Positions 1-9,600 of a stretch of DNA of 64,000 nucleotides are shown piece by piece. The DNA lies in assembly GCA_016710325.1 (NCBI GenBank), contig JADJXK010000002.1, forward strand, positions 682,001 through 746,000, written 5' to 3'. The stretch's first letter is position 1. The number at the start of each line of letters is the position of its first letter. Under the pieces are notes generated by a model. It saw nothing but the letters and a program-made list of their open reading frames with translations, made no database searches and was not told the origin of the DNA. The stretch is from Candidatus Leptofilum proximum. Its GTDB lineage: Bacteria > Chloroflexota > Anaerolineae > Promineifilales > Promineifilaceae. The position numbers and the translations under genes were made by a program.

Positions 1-363
1 ACGCGGGTGATGCAGCCGCCGGTGCTCAACCGGGCCAATCGTCCCCCGTTGACGGTGGAAGTTGTGACGGATGATGAGACCCTGTACCGGCTAACAGCGC
101 ACAACCTGGCCTGGCACGGCTTTGTGCCCGTATGGGTCCAGACAACTGAACCCCTGCCCACCCGCACGCGCATCGAATATTTTGCCCCCAACTTCAAGGC
201 GTCTTACGATTGGCTGTTGAGCTGGCTGTTTCACCAGCAGCCGGACGATATTTTGCTGAAATCAGAAACGTCAGGGCAAACCCATTTCTACCGGGTCACG
301 TTAGGTGCCGATGCCAATCCCTGCCTGTCGCAGCTGGACGTGCCACTGGCAGCAGGAGAATAG
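1..363 (+). CDS. 3' end of an unidentified protein gene
   Basis: An open frame runs from the window edge to a TAG at 361-363, so only the C-terminal ~120 residues are visible. The GTG and ATG at 7 and 10 are probably internal codons rather than the true start, because the frame is already open at base 1. The peptide is rich in aromatic residues and prolines (WHGFVPVWVQ, SYDWLLSWLFHQQ) and has no motif I recognise. It points toward the convergent miaB gene, with a 58-bp gap that contains one ACGGCCGT. Function unknown. Confidence 0.55.
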   Translation, partial: TRVMQPPVLNRANRPPLTVEVVTDDETLYRLTAHNLAWHGFVPVWVQTTEPLPTRTRIEYFAPNFKASYDWLLSWLFHQQPDDILLKSETSGQTHFYRVTLGADANPCLSQLDVPLAAGE

Positions 364-421
364 AGAGAGGAACGGCCGTTGTGCCTCAGTAGGGTCAAGG
401 CATACCTTGACCCTACTATTT

Positions 422-1813
422 TTACAAAACGGTGAGGGGGATTGCTTCAATCGCTTCGGGTTGCTCTGGCTGCGCATCGGCGGCCGTACCAGACAAACTC
501 CACGGCCCGGCATGCTCGATCTTCACCAGCACCAACTCACCCTTCAAATTGCGCGGATCGTCGAAGAAAACGAGCTTGTTCTGCGGGGAACGGCCGCGCC
601 AGCTGCCTTTGTGTTTGTCCTCCACCAGCACCTCAACCGTTTCGCCCAACCAGCGGTTGTTCCGCTCTTGGGAAATCTCTTTTTGCAGATTTTCGATCAG
701 GTGGAAGCGGCGGCGCTTTTCGGCGTCCGGCACGTCGTCTTCCATGCGGCGGGCGCTGACGGTGCCGGGGCGTGGACTGTAGCGGGCCAGGTGCACCTTG
801 TCCAGCTTGAGATCGGCCAGTACGTCGTAGGTGTCCTGGAACTGTTCGGCCGTTTCACCGGGAAAACCAACAATGATGTCGCAGTGAACGGCCGCATCCG
901 GCACGATCCGGTGAATGCGCTCTACCAAATCGCGGTACTCCGCCTGGGTGTAGCCGCGCTTCATGTTGGCCAGCACCTCATCGTTGCCTGCCTGAATGGG
1001 CACCTCAATTTGCGGCATCACCTTGGGCAGATCGGCCACCGCCTGGAGAATTTTGTCGGTCATGTAGTTGGGATGGCTGGTGAGGAAGCGAATCCGCTGC
1101 AAGCCGTCGATGTCGTTGATGACACGCAGCAGGTCGGCGAGATCGGGTCCATTAGCGGAGTCCCCTCCGCCAACATCGTAGCCGTAGCGGTCCACGATCT
1201 GGCCCAGCAGGACCACTTCCTTCACGCCCTGGGCCACCAGCGAGCGCACCTCGGCGGCAATTTCGCCGATGGGGCGGCTGCGCTCGATGCCGCGCTTTTG
1301 CGGGATGATGCAGAAGGTGCAGGCGTGGGAGCAGCCATACACGATGCTCACCGGGGCGGAAATCAGCTTGCCGCGCTCGTTGGCAGGCAAAATCACCTCG
1401 CCGTCCATGAGAGCGTGGCGCTGCGTCGTTTCGCTCAGGTCCAGGCTCAGGTCATCGCCCTGGCGCAGCAGGGATACCAGCGGTTTGCCGTCGGTGGAGG
1501 GCTCCATGAAGACGTCGACAAAGGGGAAGGCGGCGGACAGCTTCTCGTTGCCGCGCACGCCCACCACGCAGCCCATGACGGCGATGGTTTTGTCGGGATG
1601 TTTTTCTTTTAACGGCCGTAAATTCTGCAATTTCCCATACGCCTTATCCTCCGACTGCTGGCGCACCGTGCACGTTTCCAGCACGATGACGTCGGCATCC
1701 TCGGCGCGGGCGGTGGATTTGTAGCCAAGCTTCTCCAGCTCGGTGGCCACCCGCCGGGCATCGGCATAGTTCATTTGACAGCCTGTAATCCAGAAATGGT
1801 ATTTTTTAGTCAT
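422..1813 (-). CDS. miaB: tRNA-2-methylthio-N6-dimethylallyladenosine synthase (MiaB-type methylthiotransferase)
   Basis: A radical-SAM methylthiotransferase that adds a methylthio group to N6-isopentenyladenosine-37 of tRNAs. About 463 residues, normal for the family. The N-terminal UPF0004 domain has its three cluster cysteines at about residues 12 (ITGCQMN), 48 (LETCTVR) and 82 (VMGCVVG). The radical-SAM CxxxCxxC is at about 160 (CSHACTFC). A C-terminal TRAM-like domain follows (WLGETVEVLVEDKHKG, about 380-440). I chose the ATG at 1813 because the family begins just before the first cysteine. A longer in-frame extension to 1879 would translate an intergenic hairpin repeat and is unlikely. 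MiaB rather than the related RimO or MtaB is inferred from length and the LETCTVR/TRAM layout. It stands alone, convergent with the partial gene at the window start. Confidence 0.88.
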   Translation of the reverse strand: MTKKYHFWITGCQMNYADARRVATELEKLGYKSTARAEDADVIVLETCTVRQQSEDKAYGKLQNLRPLKEKHPDKTIAVMGCVVGVRGNEKLSAAFPFVDVFMEPSTDGKPLVSLLRQGDDLSLDLSETTQRHALMDGEVILPANERGKLISAPVSIVYGCSHACTFCIIPQKRGIERSRPIGEIAAEVRSLVAQGVKEVVLLGQIVDRYGYDVGGGDSANGPDLADLLRVINDIDGLQRIRFLTSHPNYMTDKILQAVADLPKVMPQIEVPIQAGNDEVLANMKRGYTQAEYRDLVERIHRIVPDAAVHCDIIVGFPGETAEQFQDTYDVLADLKLDKVHLARYSPRPGTVSARRMEDDVPDAEKRRRFHLIENLQKEISQERNNRWLGETVEVLVEDKHKGSWRGRSPQNKLVFFDDPRNLKGELVLVKIEHAGPWSLSGTAADAQPEQPEAIEAIPLTVL

Positions 1814-1844
1814 AAGGATTTTTGCCACAGAGAGGAGAGTGAAG

Positions 1845-1894
1845 CGTGAAACGTGAAACGTGATTTTCTCACGCATCACGTTTCACGTTTCACG
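1845..1894. repeat. Long perfect hairpin built from GTGAAAC units
   Basis: Two 20-bp arms (1845-1864 and 1875-1894) are perfect reverse complements around a 10-nt loop. Each arm is built from iterated CGTGAAA units. A second, related hairpin lies at 5531-5567. It sits just upstream of miaB, after the end of the methyltransferase gene on the same strand, so it may act as a transcript-end or RNA-stability structure. There is no clean T-run to call it an intrinsic terminator. Confidence 0.85.
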
Positions 1895-1926
1895 TAGCTC
1901 TTAATCTCCAGCCTGCACTCTTTTTT

Positions 1927-2739
1927 TCAAGATAGTCTGCCTACAATCAGCAGTTCAGTTAACCGAAAGGTGATTCTATCGTTGCTAATTTGGGGCGTCA
2001 AGAAGTCGGTTACGGCCGTTGGCGCCTGCACCAGCATTGTTTTAAGCCGGATCATGTCGTCGGGGGAGACCTGCATCCGGGCGGCCCAGGGGCCAAATTC
2101 GATCTCTTTGCTCAGCAGTTCCTGGTGCAACACGGCAAAACCAGCTTTGGCAAAGCCGTGCTCCCACTCAGAGATGCTCCAGCAACGGCCGTGGCTGGGA
2201 TCGCGCAGCTTTTCGAAGGCGTTGACGTACGCCCCGGCCTCGTTGAGCAGCCGGGCCTTTTTGCCACGCAGGTGGGTGCCGGGTACGATGTTATCCACCA
2301 CGGCCAGTAGGCCGCCGGGCTTCAGCACCCGCGCTGCCTCATTGATGAACTGCTGGATGTCGGGAAAATGATGCGGGGCAATCCGGCAGGTCACAAGGTT
2401 AAACTGCCCATCGGCATACGGCAGGTCTTCGGCATCGGCCGGTTCAAACGAGACGTTGCTGAGCCCCTTTTCCGCAGCCAGCCCGGCGGCGACGATGAGC
2501 ATTTCCGGGGTGAGATCGGTGGCAGTAACGCGAGCCACGTGCGGCGCGAAGGCAAAGGCGGTATGCCCGGCGGCGGTGGCCACGTCCAGCACCTGCCAAT
2601 CCGGCCGGGGCTGGGTGATTTCCACCAGGCGCGCCAGGCTGTAACCCTTGGCATGGACCGTGCTGGTGGCGTAGGCGGCGGCATTGGCACCAAACTGCTG
2701 CTGGACTTTTGCTTTGCTCATGGACGCATTATAGCTCAT
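1927..2739 (-). CDS. Class I SAM-dependent methyltransferase (UbiE/Methyltransf_11 type)
   Basis: A 270-residue soluble methyltransferase. Motif I is VLDVATAAGHTA at about residues 50-61, followed by the acidic motif II region (VTATDLTPEM) and a motif around DAEDLPYADGQFN typical of the UbiE/COQ5-like subgroup. Substrate cannot be read from the sequence. The ATG at 2739 overlaps the TGA of the upstream gene as ATGA (2736-2739), which suggests translational coupling. An alternative ATG lies six codons in, at 2721. C-terminal sequence is less conserved and ends at a TGA near 1927. Confidence 0.8.
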   Translation of the reverse strand: MSYNASMSKAKVQQQFGANAAAYATSTVHAKGYSLARLVEITQPRPDWQVLDVATAAGHTAFAFAPHVARVTATDLTPEMLIVAAGLAAEKGLSNVSFEPADAEDLPYADGQFNLVTCRIAPHHFPDIQQFINEAARVLKPGGLLAVVDNIVPGTHLRGKKARLLNEAGAYVNAFEKLRDPSHGRCWSISEWEHGFAKAGFAVLHQELLSKEIEFGPWAARMQVSPDDMIRLKTMLVQAPTAVTDFLTPQISNDRITFRLTELLIVGRLS

Positions 2740-5330
2740 TCAGACGGTAATGGATTAATCCAGGCCAGCGAGGTACAGGTGCCCATGTCATGAATGAGCA
2801 TTTGCTGGTAATCGTAGGCTGGGGCCACCAGACCAATGACATTGTCATCGCGGATGAAAGCCAGCCAGGTGCCATCCAGGGACCAGTCGAAGGTAAAGGC
2901 CGGGAAGTAGATCTGGTTGTTGATGAGGATGGTGCGGTGGTCGCCCGTCTCCAAATCGTAAAGATGCAGCACACCAAAAGGCAGCGTATCAATCCGTCGG
3001 TTTTCGTCTTGCCACCAGGAACCGGAGGCGATGAGGAAACGGCCGTCTGGCGAAAAGCCCAACGAATGTTCACCACGAGAAACATCAAGGGGGAACAGCA
3101 GCGTCACGTCACCGGTCTGCCGCTCCACCTGGAAGAGGTAGCCCTCCCTGTTCTGAGCAGCAGCCATCACCAGCAAAATATGGGGATCGGTAGGATGCGC
3201 AGTGGCATACTGCATCAGCAGCGGATAGCCCGTCTGCTCAACCAGCGCTTCGGCGAGCGCTTGCGTGGTCAACACTACCTGGGGTTCGACATTATCTATC
3301 GAGGCAGTCACCAGCTCTTGGGCAAAAGAAGGTGTGGTGCGAATGTAGCCAAACTCCTCGTTGCCGATCCAAAAGGGAGAGCTGCCCTCGCCAACGGGCA
3401 CGGCACTTTCCGGCTCAGCCGCCAGGGCCGGCCGCAGCCAAAGCGTGCCGTCTGGGTTCATATTGCCCGGATTGAGCGTGATAAAACGGCCGTCCACCAT
3501 GTAATGTTGGCTTTCAAAAAGATGGGTTTCGGTGAGCAAAAGGAGCTGTCCGTTCGGTGACCAGTAGGGCGTGCCCTCAATCGCCGTGCTGTCGCACGAT
3601 CCTTCCTGGCAGCCATCCACATCCACCAGCTGCGAGGCGGGCAGCACCTCTTCATCGATTCCGGTGTAAGTGAGCAGGAAACGGCCGTTCGGGTCCATTT
3701 GCCCCAAAGAAATCGAAAAGGCGTCTTCGGCCGTTTTCACCTCGATCCCCGCGCCGTTGTGCCACCACAGCGTCTCCCAATACTGGTCTTCGGAAGGCTG
3801 CACCAGCTGTAAAATCACCCCGTTGTCGTGCGGCAGCGGGTTAAAAAAGGCCATCCCCTGCAAATCAAACTCATCAACCCAGGTTTCGCTGCCCAGCCCA
3901 TAGCGGAACAACTGCGCTCGCTGCATCTCCATCGATTGCGTAAACTCATTCATGCACATCACTTGCAAATCTTGGGCGGGCAAGGGCACGGGCTGCTCGG
4001 TGTTATCCAGCATTTCGGACTGAGTTAGGGCAAAAAACCACCAATCCCGCGACAGTTCCTCAACTGGATTTGAATTAAAGGGTGGGCTCAAAAACGCTTC
4101 ACCCACATTCCTCAGCCAGGAAGAAAAACTCTGGGTTCGTTCCATGCTCTGAATTAAGGTCGTGGGCGGCACATTGCGCTGAACCAGAAAGTCGATAAAG
4201 CTCAGGAGATACTGGCTGTTTTCACCGTTTGTATCGGCAAAATCCTGGCTGCCCCAGAAGGGGAACAACAAATCGGTGTGCACACCATCCTCTGCCAGTT
4301 GGGTGTAGGTTTCGTGCGTAACGGGCCATTCCGCCAGGCCCAGCTGGCTAAGCTGGTACGTCACAACAGCCTGGTAAACCGGCGCGTGCTGGCAGCATTC
4401 ATACCCCAGGCTGTAGCCGAAGAGCGCCGCCACCAGGATACGGCCGTAGCCAGTACGCAGCGCCTCGTAGCCATCGTTGTTGATGGGCAGGCCGACCAGC
4501 GTGGGCGTCGGCAAATCGAGCCGGAGGTTTTCGTCATACAAATGGGTGGGATCGGCCGTTTCCAGCAGGCTCTCCGGATCCGTGTCGAAGCGAATCCGCA
4601 TGGGGGTGGTGCAGCTTAGCTCTGGCAGGGTGTCGCAGGTTTCTTCCAGCAAACTTTGCAGCTCGGGGATGAGTTCCTGCACCACAGCCTCATCACGCTG
4701 TGGGTAAACAAAGGTGAGATGGTCCAGCTCCTCTGTTTGCCACTCACCCCAAAAATCTTCAAGGGGGGGTGCGAAGAGCCAACGTGTGTCGCCACGACGG
4801 TACACGGCCGTTTGCTGCAAAGTCACCGTTTCCAACCCCTCATCCGTCAGCGCCAGGTAATCGCGTGCATAAAGCAGCTGGGCGCCGTTTAAGTCGGGGT
4901 CCACTACCAGATTGATGAAGCGCTCGTCCTCGCGGAACAGCGGGGCAAAAGCGGCCTCCCCTTCCGGCAGCTGCAAACCTAAACCGGGATGTTCGTAAAA
5001 CAGCCCTTCCTCCAGCAAACTGGACTGGGTCTGGCTCCAACCCATGTCTCGCCCAGAAAGCACGGCTTTACCAAGGTCGGCATCCTGCCCCTCCGCGGCG
5101 CGGCTCAGGACGTTGTGGGCGGCAAAAATATCGGATTCAACGGCCGTTGTAGCATTCTCGATGCGCCGGTTAACCTGGCGGTACACCACCACCCCCACGG
5201 CCACCAGCAAAACTGCCGCCAGAATGAGGGTGCGCCAGGGAGGTTTGGGGGATTCGGCCGTAACCGGCTTATCTTTCCACGTCTGTTCTTCCCAGTCACC
5301 ATCTTCTTCGGTCTGCCAATCGAATGACAT
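2736..5330 (-). CDS. Membrane-anchored protein with C-terminal TolB-like beta-propeller; function unknown
   Basis: 864 residues. A short acidic, Trp-rich cytoplasmic head (residues 1-32) is followed by one transmembrane helix (about 33-51, RTLILAAVLLVAVGVVVYRQ), so the bulk of the protein is expected outside the membrane. The central region (about 180-480) resembles no family I can name. From about residue 500 there are repeated blade-like segments (for example SPNGQLLLLTE, SPDGRFLIASG, SLDGTWLAFIRDD) characteristic of TolB/WD-type beta-propellers. It overlaps the downstream methyltransferase by four bases. The intergenic region before its start holds the second GTGAAAC hairpin. No catalytic motif seen. 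Confidence 0.7.
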   Translation of the reverse strand: MSFDWQTEEDGDWEEQTWKDKPVTAESPKPPWRTLILAAVLLVAVGVVVYRQVNRRIENATTAVESDIFAAHNVLSRAAEGQDADLGKAVLSGRDMGWSQTQSSLLEEGLFYEHPGLGLQLPEGEAAFAPLFREDERFINLVVDPDLNGAQLLYARDYLALTDEGLETVTLQQTAVYRRGDTRWLFAPPLEDFWGEWQTEELDHLTFVYPQRDEAVVQELIPELQSLLEETCDTLPELSCTTPMRIRFDTDPESLLETADPTHLYDENLRLDLPTPTLVGLPINNDGYEALRTGYGRILVAALFGYSLGYECCQHAPVYQAVVTYQLSQLGLAEWPVTHETYTQLAEDGVHTDLLFPFWGSQDFADTNGENSQYLLSFIDFLVQRNVPPTTLIQSMERTQSFSSWLRNVGEAFLSPPFNSNPVEELSRDWWFFALTQSEMLDNTEQPVPLPAQDLQVMCMNEFTQSMEMQRAQLFRYGLGSETWVDEFDLQGMAFFNPLPHDNGVILQLVQPSEDQYWETLWWHNGAGIEVKTAEDAFSISLGQMDPNGRFLLTYTGIDEEVLPASQLVDVDGCQEGSCDSTAIEGTPYWSPNGQLLLLTETHLFESQHYMVDGRFITLNPGNMNPDGTLWLRPALAAEPESAVPVGEGSSPFWIGNEEFGYIRTTPSFAQELVTASIDNVEPQVVLTTQALAEALVEQTGYPLLMQYATAHPTDPHILLVMAAAQNREGYLFQVERQTGDVTLLFPLDVSRGEHSLGFSPDGRFLIASGSWWQDENRRIDTLPFGVLHLYDLETGDHRTILINNQIYFPAFTFDWSLDGTWLAFIRDDNVIGLVAPAYDYQQMLIHDMGTCTSLAWINPLPSE

Positions 5331-5530
5331 AAGCTTCCTCTTTCGGGCTCACACAACCTGGCTGATTGAAGGAATCTTGCTTAAGGCAAAAAGCAATTCG
5401 CACTGCCCAATACCATACCACGCAAGTATGAAGCCGACCCGACGGAATTGCCACGATTTCGACACTCTTCGATGCAATTCACAGGAAAAATTAACTATAG
5501 GGGCTTGAGGTGTAAAATGTGAAACGTGAA

Positions 5531-5567
5531 ACGTGAAACGTGAAAAGAAGCAAATCACGTTTCACGT
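5531..5567. repeat. Second copy of the GTGAAAC hairpin repeat
   Basis: Arms at 5531-5543 and 5555-5567 (ACGTGAAACGTGA and its complement) form a 13-bp perfect stem. Imperfect complementarity extends further out on both sides (about 5514-5573). It shares the iterated unit with the hairpin at 1845-1894. It lies in the 269-bp gap (5331-5599) between two minus-strand genes. I see no gene in that gap. Confidence 0.8.
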
Positions 5568-5599
5568 TTTACGCAAAATTGTCTGTCTGATCAAATGAG

Positions 5600-6586
5600 T
5601 CAGAGAAGGTTGTCCAGGCGCCAGATCGCCGCTGCCCCCAACAGCAGCAGCGTGCTAAAAATGAGATACCCTTCAAGGATAGTGGCCTCGGTGATGAAAA
5701 CAGCCACCATGCCGCCTGCGCCAGTGAGCAGATAAATGAGCAGCACCGCTTCGCGCTGGCCAAAGCCGCGCTGCACCAGCCGGTGGCTTAGATGATCCTT
5801 GCCCGGCGTGTTGGGGCTGACGCCGCGCCGCAGCCGGGAAAACACCACCAACGTGGTGTCAAAAATCGGTAATGCCAGGATAAATACGGGTACCATCCAG
5901 GTGACAAAGCTGCTGTTGGCCGGGAAGCGCAGCTGCAAGCCCAACAGGGCCAAAACAAAGCCCAGGAACAAGGCCCCGGCATCCCCCATAAAAATCTGGG
6001 CGGGCTTGAAGTTAAAGCGCAAAAATCCTAAACACGCCCCGAAAACGGCCGCTGCCAACCCCGCCACCAAAAATTGATCGTTCTGCAAGCCCAGCAGTGT
6101 GATAAACGCCGCCGCCACGGCGCTCACCCCGGCGCTGAGCCCATCCATGTTGTCTAAAAAATTAATCGCGTTGCTGATGCCCGCCAGCCATAAAAAGGTA
6201 ATTGTGTAATTGAGTAATTCGGGAATGGGCAGCTTCACGCGAATGTCGAAGTAAGCCAGGATGACAAAACCGACAAACTGTCCGGCCAGCTTGGCCCAGG
6301 CGGGCAGGCCGTACCGGTCATCCAGCAGCCCCACCAGGGCCACCACGGTAAGCGACAGCAACACGCCAGCCACGGTGTTGGGGAAATCGGGCACAAAGGT
6401 GATGATGGCGGCCACCGCGCCGCCAAAAATAGCCACACCACCCATCAGCGGCATGGGGGTGCTGTGCAGCTTGCGCTGCGCCGGGGCATCCACAAAGCCG
6501 GTGCGAATGGCCAGGCGGCGCACCCAGGGAATGCTGAGTGCGGTGATAGAAAGAGCCATGAGGAAAATCGCGATGACGGTGTTCAT
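5600..6586 (-). CDS. Undecaprenyl-phosphate sugar-1-phosphate transferase (WecA/TagO family)
   Basis: Integral membrane enzyme that transfers a sugar-1-phosphate from a UDP-sugar to undecaprenyl phosphate, starting a cell-surface glycan. 328 residues with about ten hydrophobic segments. Family signatures are visible in order: the N-terminal RKLHSTPMPLMGG loop, the DDRYGLP Asp-Asp motif (about residue 90), DNMDGLSAG (about 145), RFNFKPAQIFMGDAG (about 190-205) and the cytoplasmic DHLSHRL histidine motif (about 270). The RKxH-PMPLMGG loop and the His motif favour the WecA/TagO branch over MraY. The next gene upstream on the same strand (44-bp gap) is an O-antigen-ligase fusion, which fits a surface-polysaccharide role. 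The sugar is not determinable. Confidence 0.85.
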   Translation of the reverse strand: MNTVIAIFLMALSITALSIPWVRRLAIRTGFVDAPAQRKLHSTPMPLMGGVAIFGGAVAAIITFVPDFPNTVAGVLLSLTVVALVGLLDDRYGLPAWAKLAGQFVGFVILAYFDIRVKLPIPELLNYTITFLWLAGISNAINFLDNMDGLSAGVSAVAAAFITLLGLQNDQFLVAGLAAAVFGACLGFLRFNFKPAQIFMGDAGALFLGFVLALLGLQLRFPANSSFVTWMVPVFILALPIFDTTLVVFSRLRRGVSPNTPGKDHLSHRLVQRGFGQREAVLLIYLLTGAGGMVAVFITEATILEGYLIFSTLLLLGAAAIWRLDNLL

Positions 6587-6629
6587 AAGAAAAAAGTGGC
6601 CGGTGGCAAATAGCAGTGGGCAAGCAACA

Positions 6630-9600
6630 TCATTCTTCCACCTCTATGATGTCGATGCGCAGGATTGTGTCGCCGCTGAACTCCGGGTTTTGTTCCGGGT
6701 CACGCAGGGTGAGGTTTTGCAGCACGTCTTCCCCGGCGACCAGCTCACCAAAGATGGTGTGACGGCCGTTTAACGCTGGCAGCTCAGCATAGGTAATGAA
6801 AAACTGGCTGCCGTTGGTATTGGCTCCGGCATTGGCCATGGCCAGCAGCCCGGCCCGGTCGAAGGTGAGATCGTTGTCTACCTCGTCGGTGAAGCGGTAG
6901 CCGGGTTCGCCGCCGCCGGTTCCTGTGGGATCGCCGCCCTGGGCCACAAAACCCTCCAGGACGCGGTGGAAGGTTGTGCCATCATAAAACCCTTGCTGCG
7001 CCAGAAAAACAAAGCTGTTCACCGCCAGCGGCGCTTCTTGGGGGAAGAGCCGCAGCCGCATTTCCCCTTTTTCCGTCTGGATCACGGCTTCGTACTCCTG
7101 GTCCAGATCGATGACAAAGTCGGGATACTCGGTGAAGTAGTTGTTGCGCTCGTCGGGCGGGATGTTGGCTAACGGCCGTGCTAAATCCTCAAGTGACGTG
7201 CTGGGCTCCGTTTCCGGCGTCAGCTGCTGGATGAAGAGCTGAAGCTCGCCCTGATATTCCGGCGGGCTGATTTGCAGCACCTCGTTGGCCAACGCTTCAG
7301 CCTGTTCCAGGTCACCCATTTCGCGGTAAATCTGGGCCTGCAAATACTTCACGTTCCAGGCAGGCACCACCTGCTGCGCCGGGTCCAGCGCCAGCGCCTG
7401 ATCGTAAGCATCAATCGCTTCATCGTAGCGCTCAATTTGCTCGTACAGCTGGCCTGCCCGCACCCAGGCCCGCGCGTTGTTCGGGTCCAGGGCCAGGCCC
7501 TCTTGCAGCGCAGCGACAGCCTGATCCAGGAAGGCATCTGATTCGGCCGTCTCGGTGGCGGCACAGCTGACCGCAGCATCGGCCCAGGCAAAGAAGGTAT
7601 CCGGGTAAAATGGATCGATCGCAGCCGACTGCTCATAGATGGCCAGGCTGTCGGCGCAACTCTTTCCCTGGGCCAGCACCAGCCGGGCATACTCGTTGCG
7701 AATGACCGAGTTTTGCGGGCTGAGTTCCAGCGCGCGCCGGTAATACTGTTCCGCTTTCTGCAGATGCTCGGCGCGTTCGCTTTCCGTGAGGCTGACCGCC
7801 GCCCAGCGCGTGTTCAAGCGGGCCAGGTTGGCGGTGTGGTCGGTGTTGAGCGGATTAATGTCTTGGGCCAGGAACAGCTGCTGTTCTGCCTCCGCCAAAA
7901 GTTGTTCTTGTTCCGCCAGGTCCGAGGTGACGTTTGAACGCTCCAGGTAAGCCCGGCCCAGGAAAAGGTAATAAAAATCTTCGCTTGGCGCCCGGTCGAT
8001 GGCATCCTGGTAAATGGCGATGGCGCTGTCCCAGCCGGTAGCATTGCCGCTCGCGGTCGCATCACTCTCAAAGAAAACCCCTCGCTTGTACACCATGTCT
8101 GCCTGCACCACCCGCACATTGGTGGCCAGGATGACAAAAACGGCCGTAAACCCCAATACCCCCAGCAGCGAATAGGCCTGCACCGAGCCGCTGTCACGCA
8201 GCCGCGGCTTCTTGCTCAGGCTCACGCCAAACGCCGCGATGATCATCAAGGCAAACACAAAGACGTAAAAATAGGCCAGGAAGCTGGCCGCCTGGCCCGC
8301 TTCCTGAACCAGGTAACCAAACAACCGGCTGACATCCTCAGGTGGCGGCACAAACGCGCGGTAAAGCAGAGAAAAACGCAGCAGGCTGGCCTGGTACAGG
8401 GCATAGATGAACCCCACGCTAAAGGAAATCGCCGCCATGATGGCCACCGGCGTGAGCAGATTGCGCCAGGTGGGGTCCCACAGCAGGTAGAGCATGGCCC
8501 CACTGAAAACGGCCGTTACCAGCGCCGCCAAAATCCCCCCGCCCACCAACACTGGCAGGGCAAACAGCAGCCCGGTCACGGCCACCCCGGCGGCAAACAG
8601 GCGGTCGTTTTTGGTGAAACGCAGCTGCAAGTTGCCACCTGCCCACAGACATAACGCACCCCACATCCACAGCAAGGTCTGGCCCAGCAGAGCCGTCGCG
8701 CCTGCGTTGGCCGGGAGTGGTATCAGCAGGCGGTAGAGAATGGCCGCTGCCCCCATGACCAGAAAAGAAATCGACACCAGGGACTTCTGGCTCTTATCGA
8801 CTTCGCGAGAAATCGGCGCAATTTTCAGATCGCCGTCCTTCAACATTTCGCTGACGGCAATGAGCAAACCCATGCTCCAGGTAAGCACCAGCATCAGGTA
8901 AATGAAGGGCGACTCGGCAAAATCCCGCTTGATGTTCACAAAAAAACTTTGGTGCAGAATGTCTACGGCCGTTAAATCGCTCACGCTCTCCAGCACCAGG
9001 TCCGGTGGCTGGGAATAGGTGGTGTACGTGTAACCCATGATGCCCACGATGAGTGCCAGCATGAAGCTGTACAGCAGCACCGGCCCCGCCCAGCCGGAGA
9101 ATGTAGCCGGAACGGCCGTACGCGCCCCACGCCGCCGCCGACCTTTGCTGGGAACGGCCGTTTCTTCCACTTCCACCACCGGTGTTTCTTGCTGCCGGGG
9201 CAGCCAGTAGGTGACAATAAACAGCAGCCCCACGTACAAAAAGAAATGCAGCCGGGTGGCCGAAATGGCAATGCCGAAGTGAATCTCCACAAAATGGGCC
9301 AAAATCGCTGCAACCAGGGCCACCACCAGCAGCCGTTCAGCCGAAAACGGCTGGGCTTCCACCTCCGACGTGTCGGCAAAGAGGGCGTAGTAAATCAGGT
9401 ACAGCACCAGCCCGGCAATCGAGCCAAACGGCAGGGCCACACCGATGTACACCACCCCGCGCCACCAGGCAAAGAGGACGGCCGTTATCACCCCCACCCC
9501 AACCCACAAGCCGATCAGCAAATTGCGCTCAAAATTGGTGCGCAGCACACCCAGCCAGCGGAAGCCGTACAAAAAGACGCTGAGATACAGCGCCTGCCAC

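Noticed and set aside
305..1612. A 435-codon open frame on the plus strand across miaB
   Set aside because: It is antisense to miaB, has low-complexity His/Val/Gly/Leu composition typical of a shadow frame, and no family motif.
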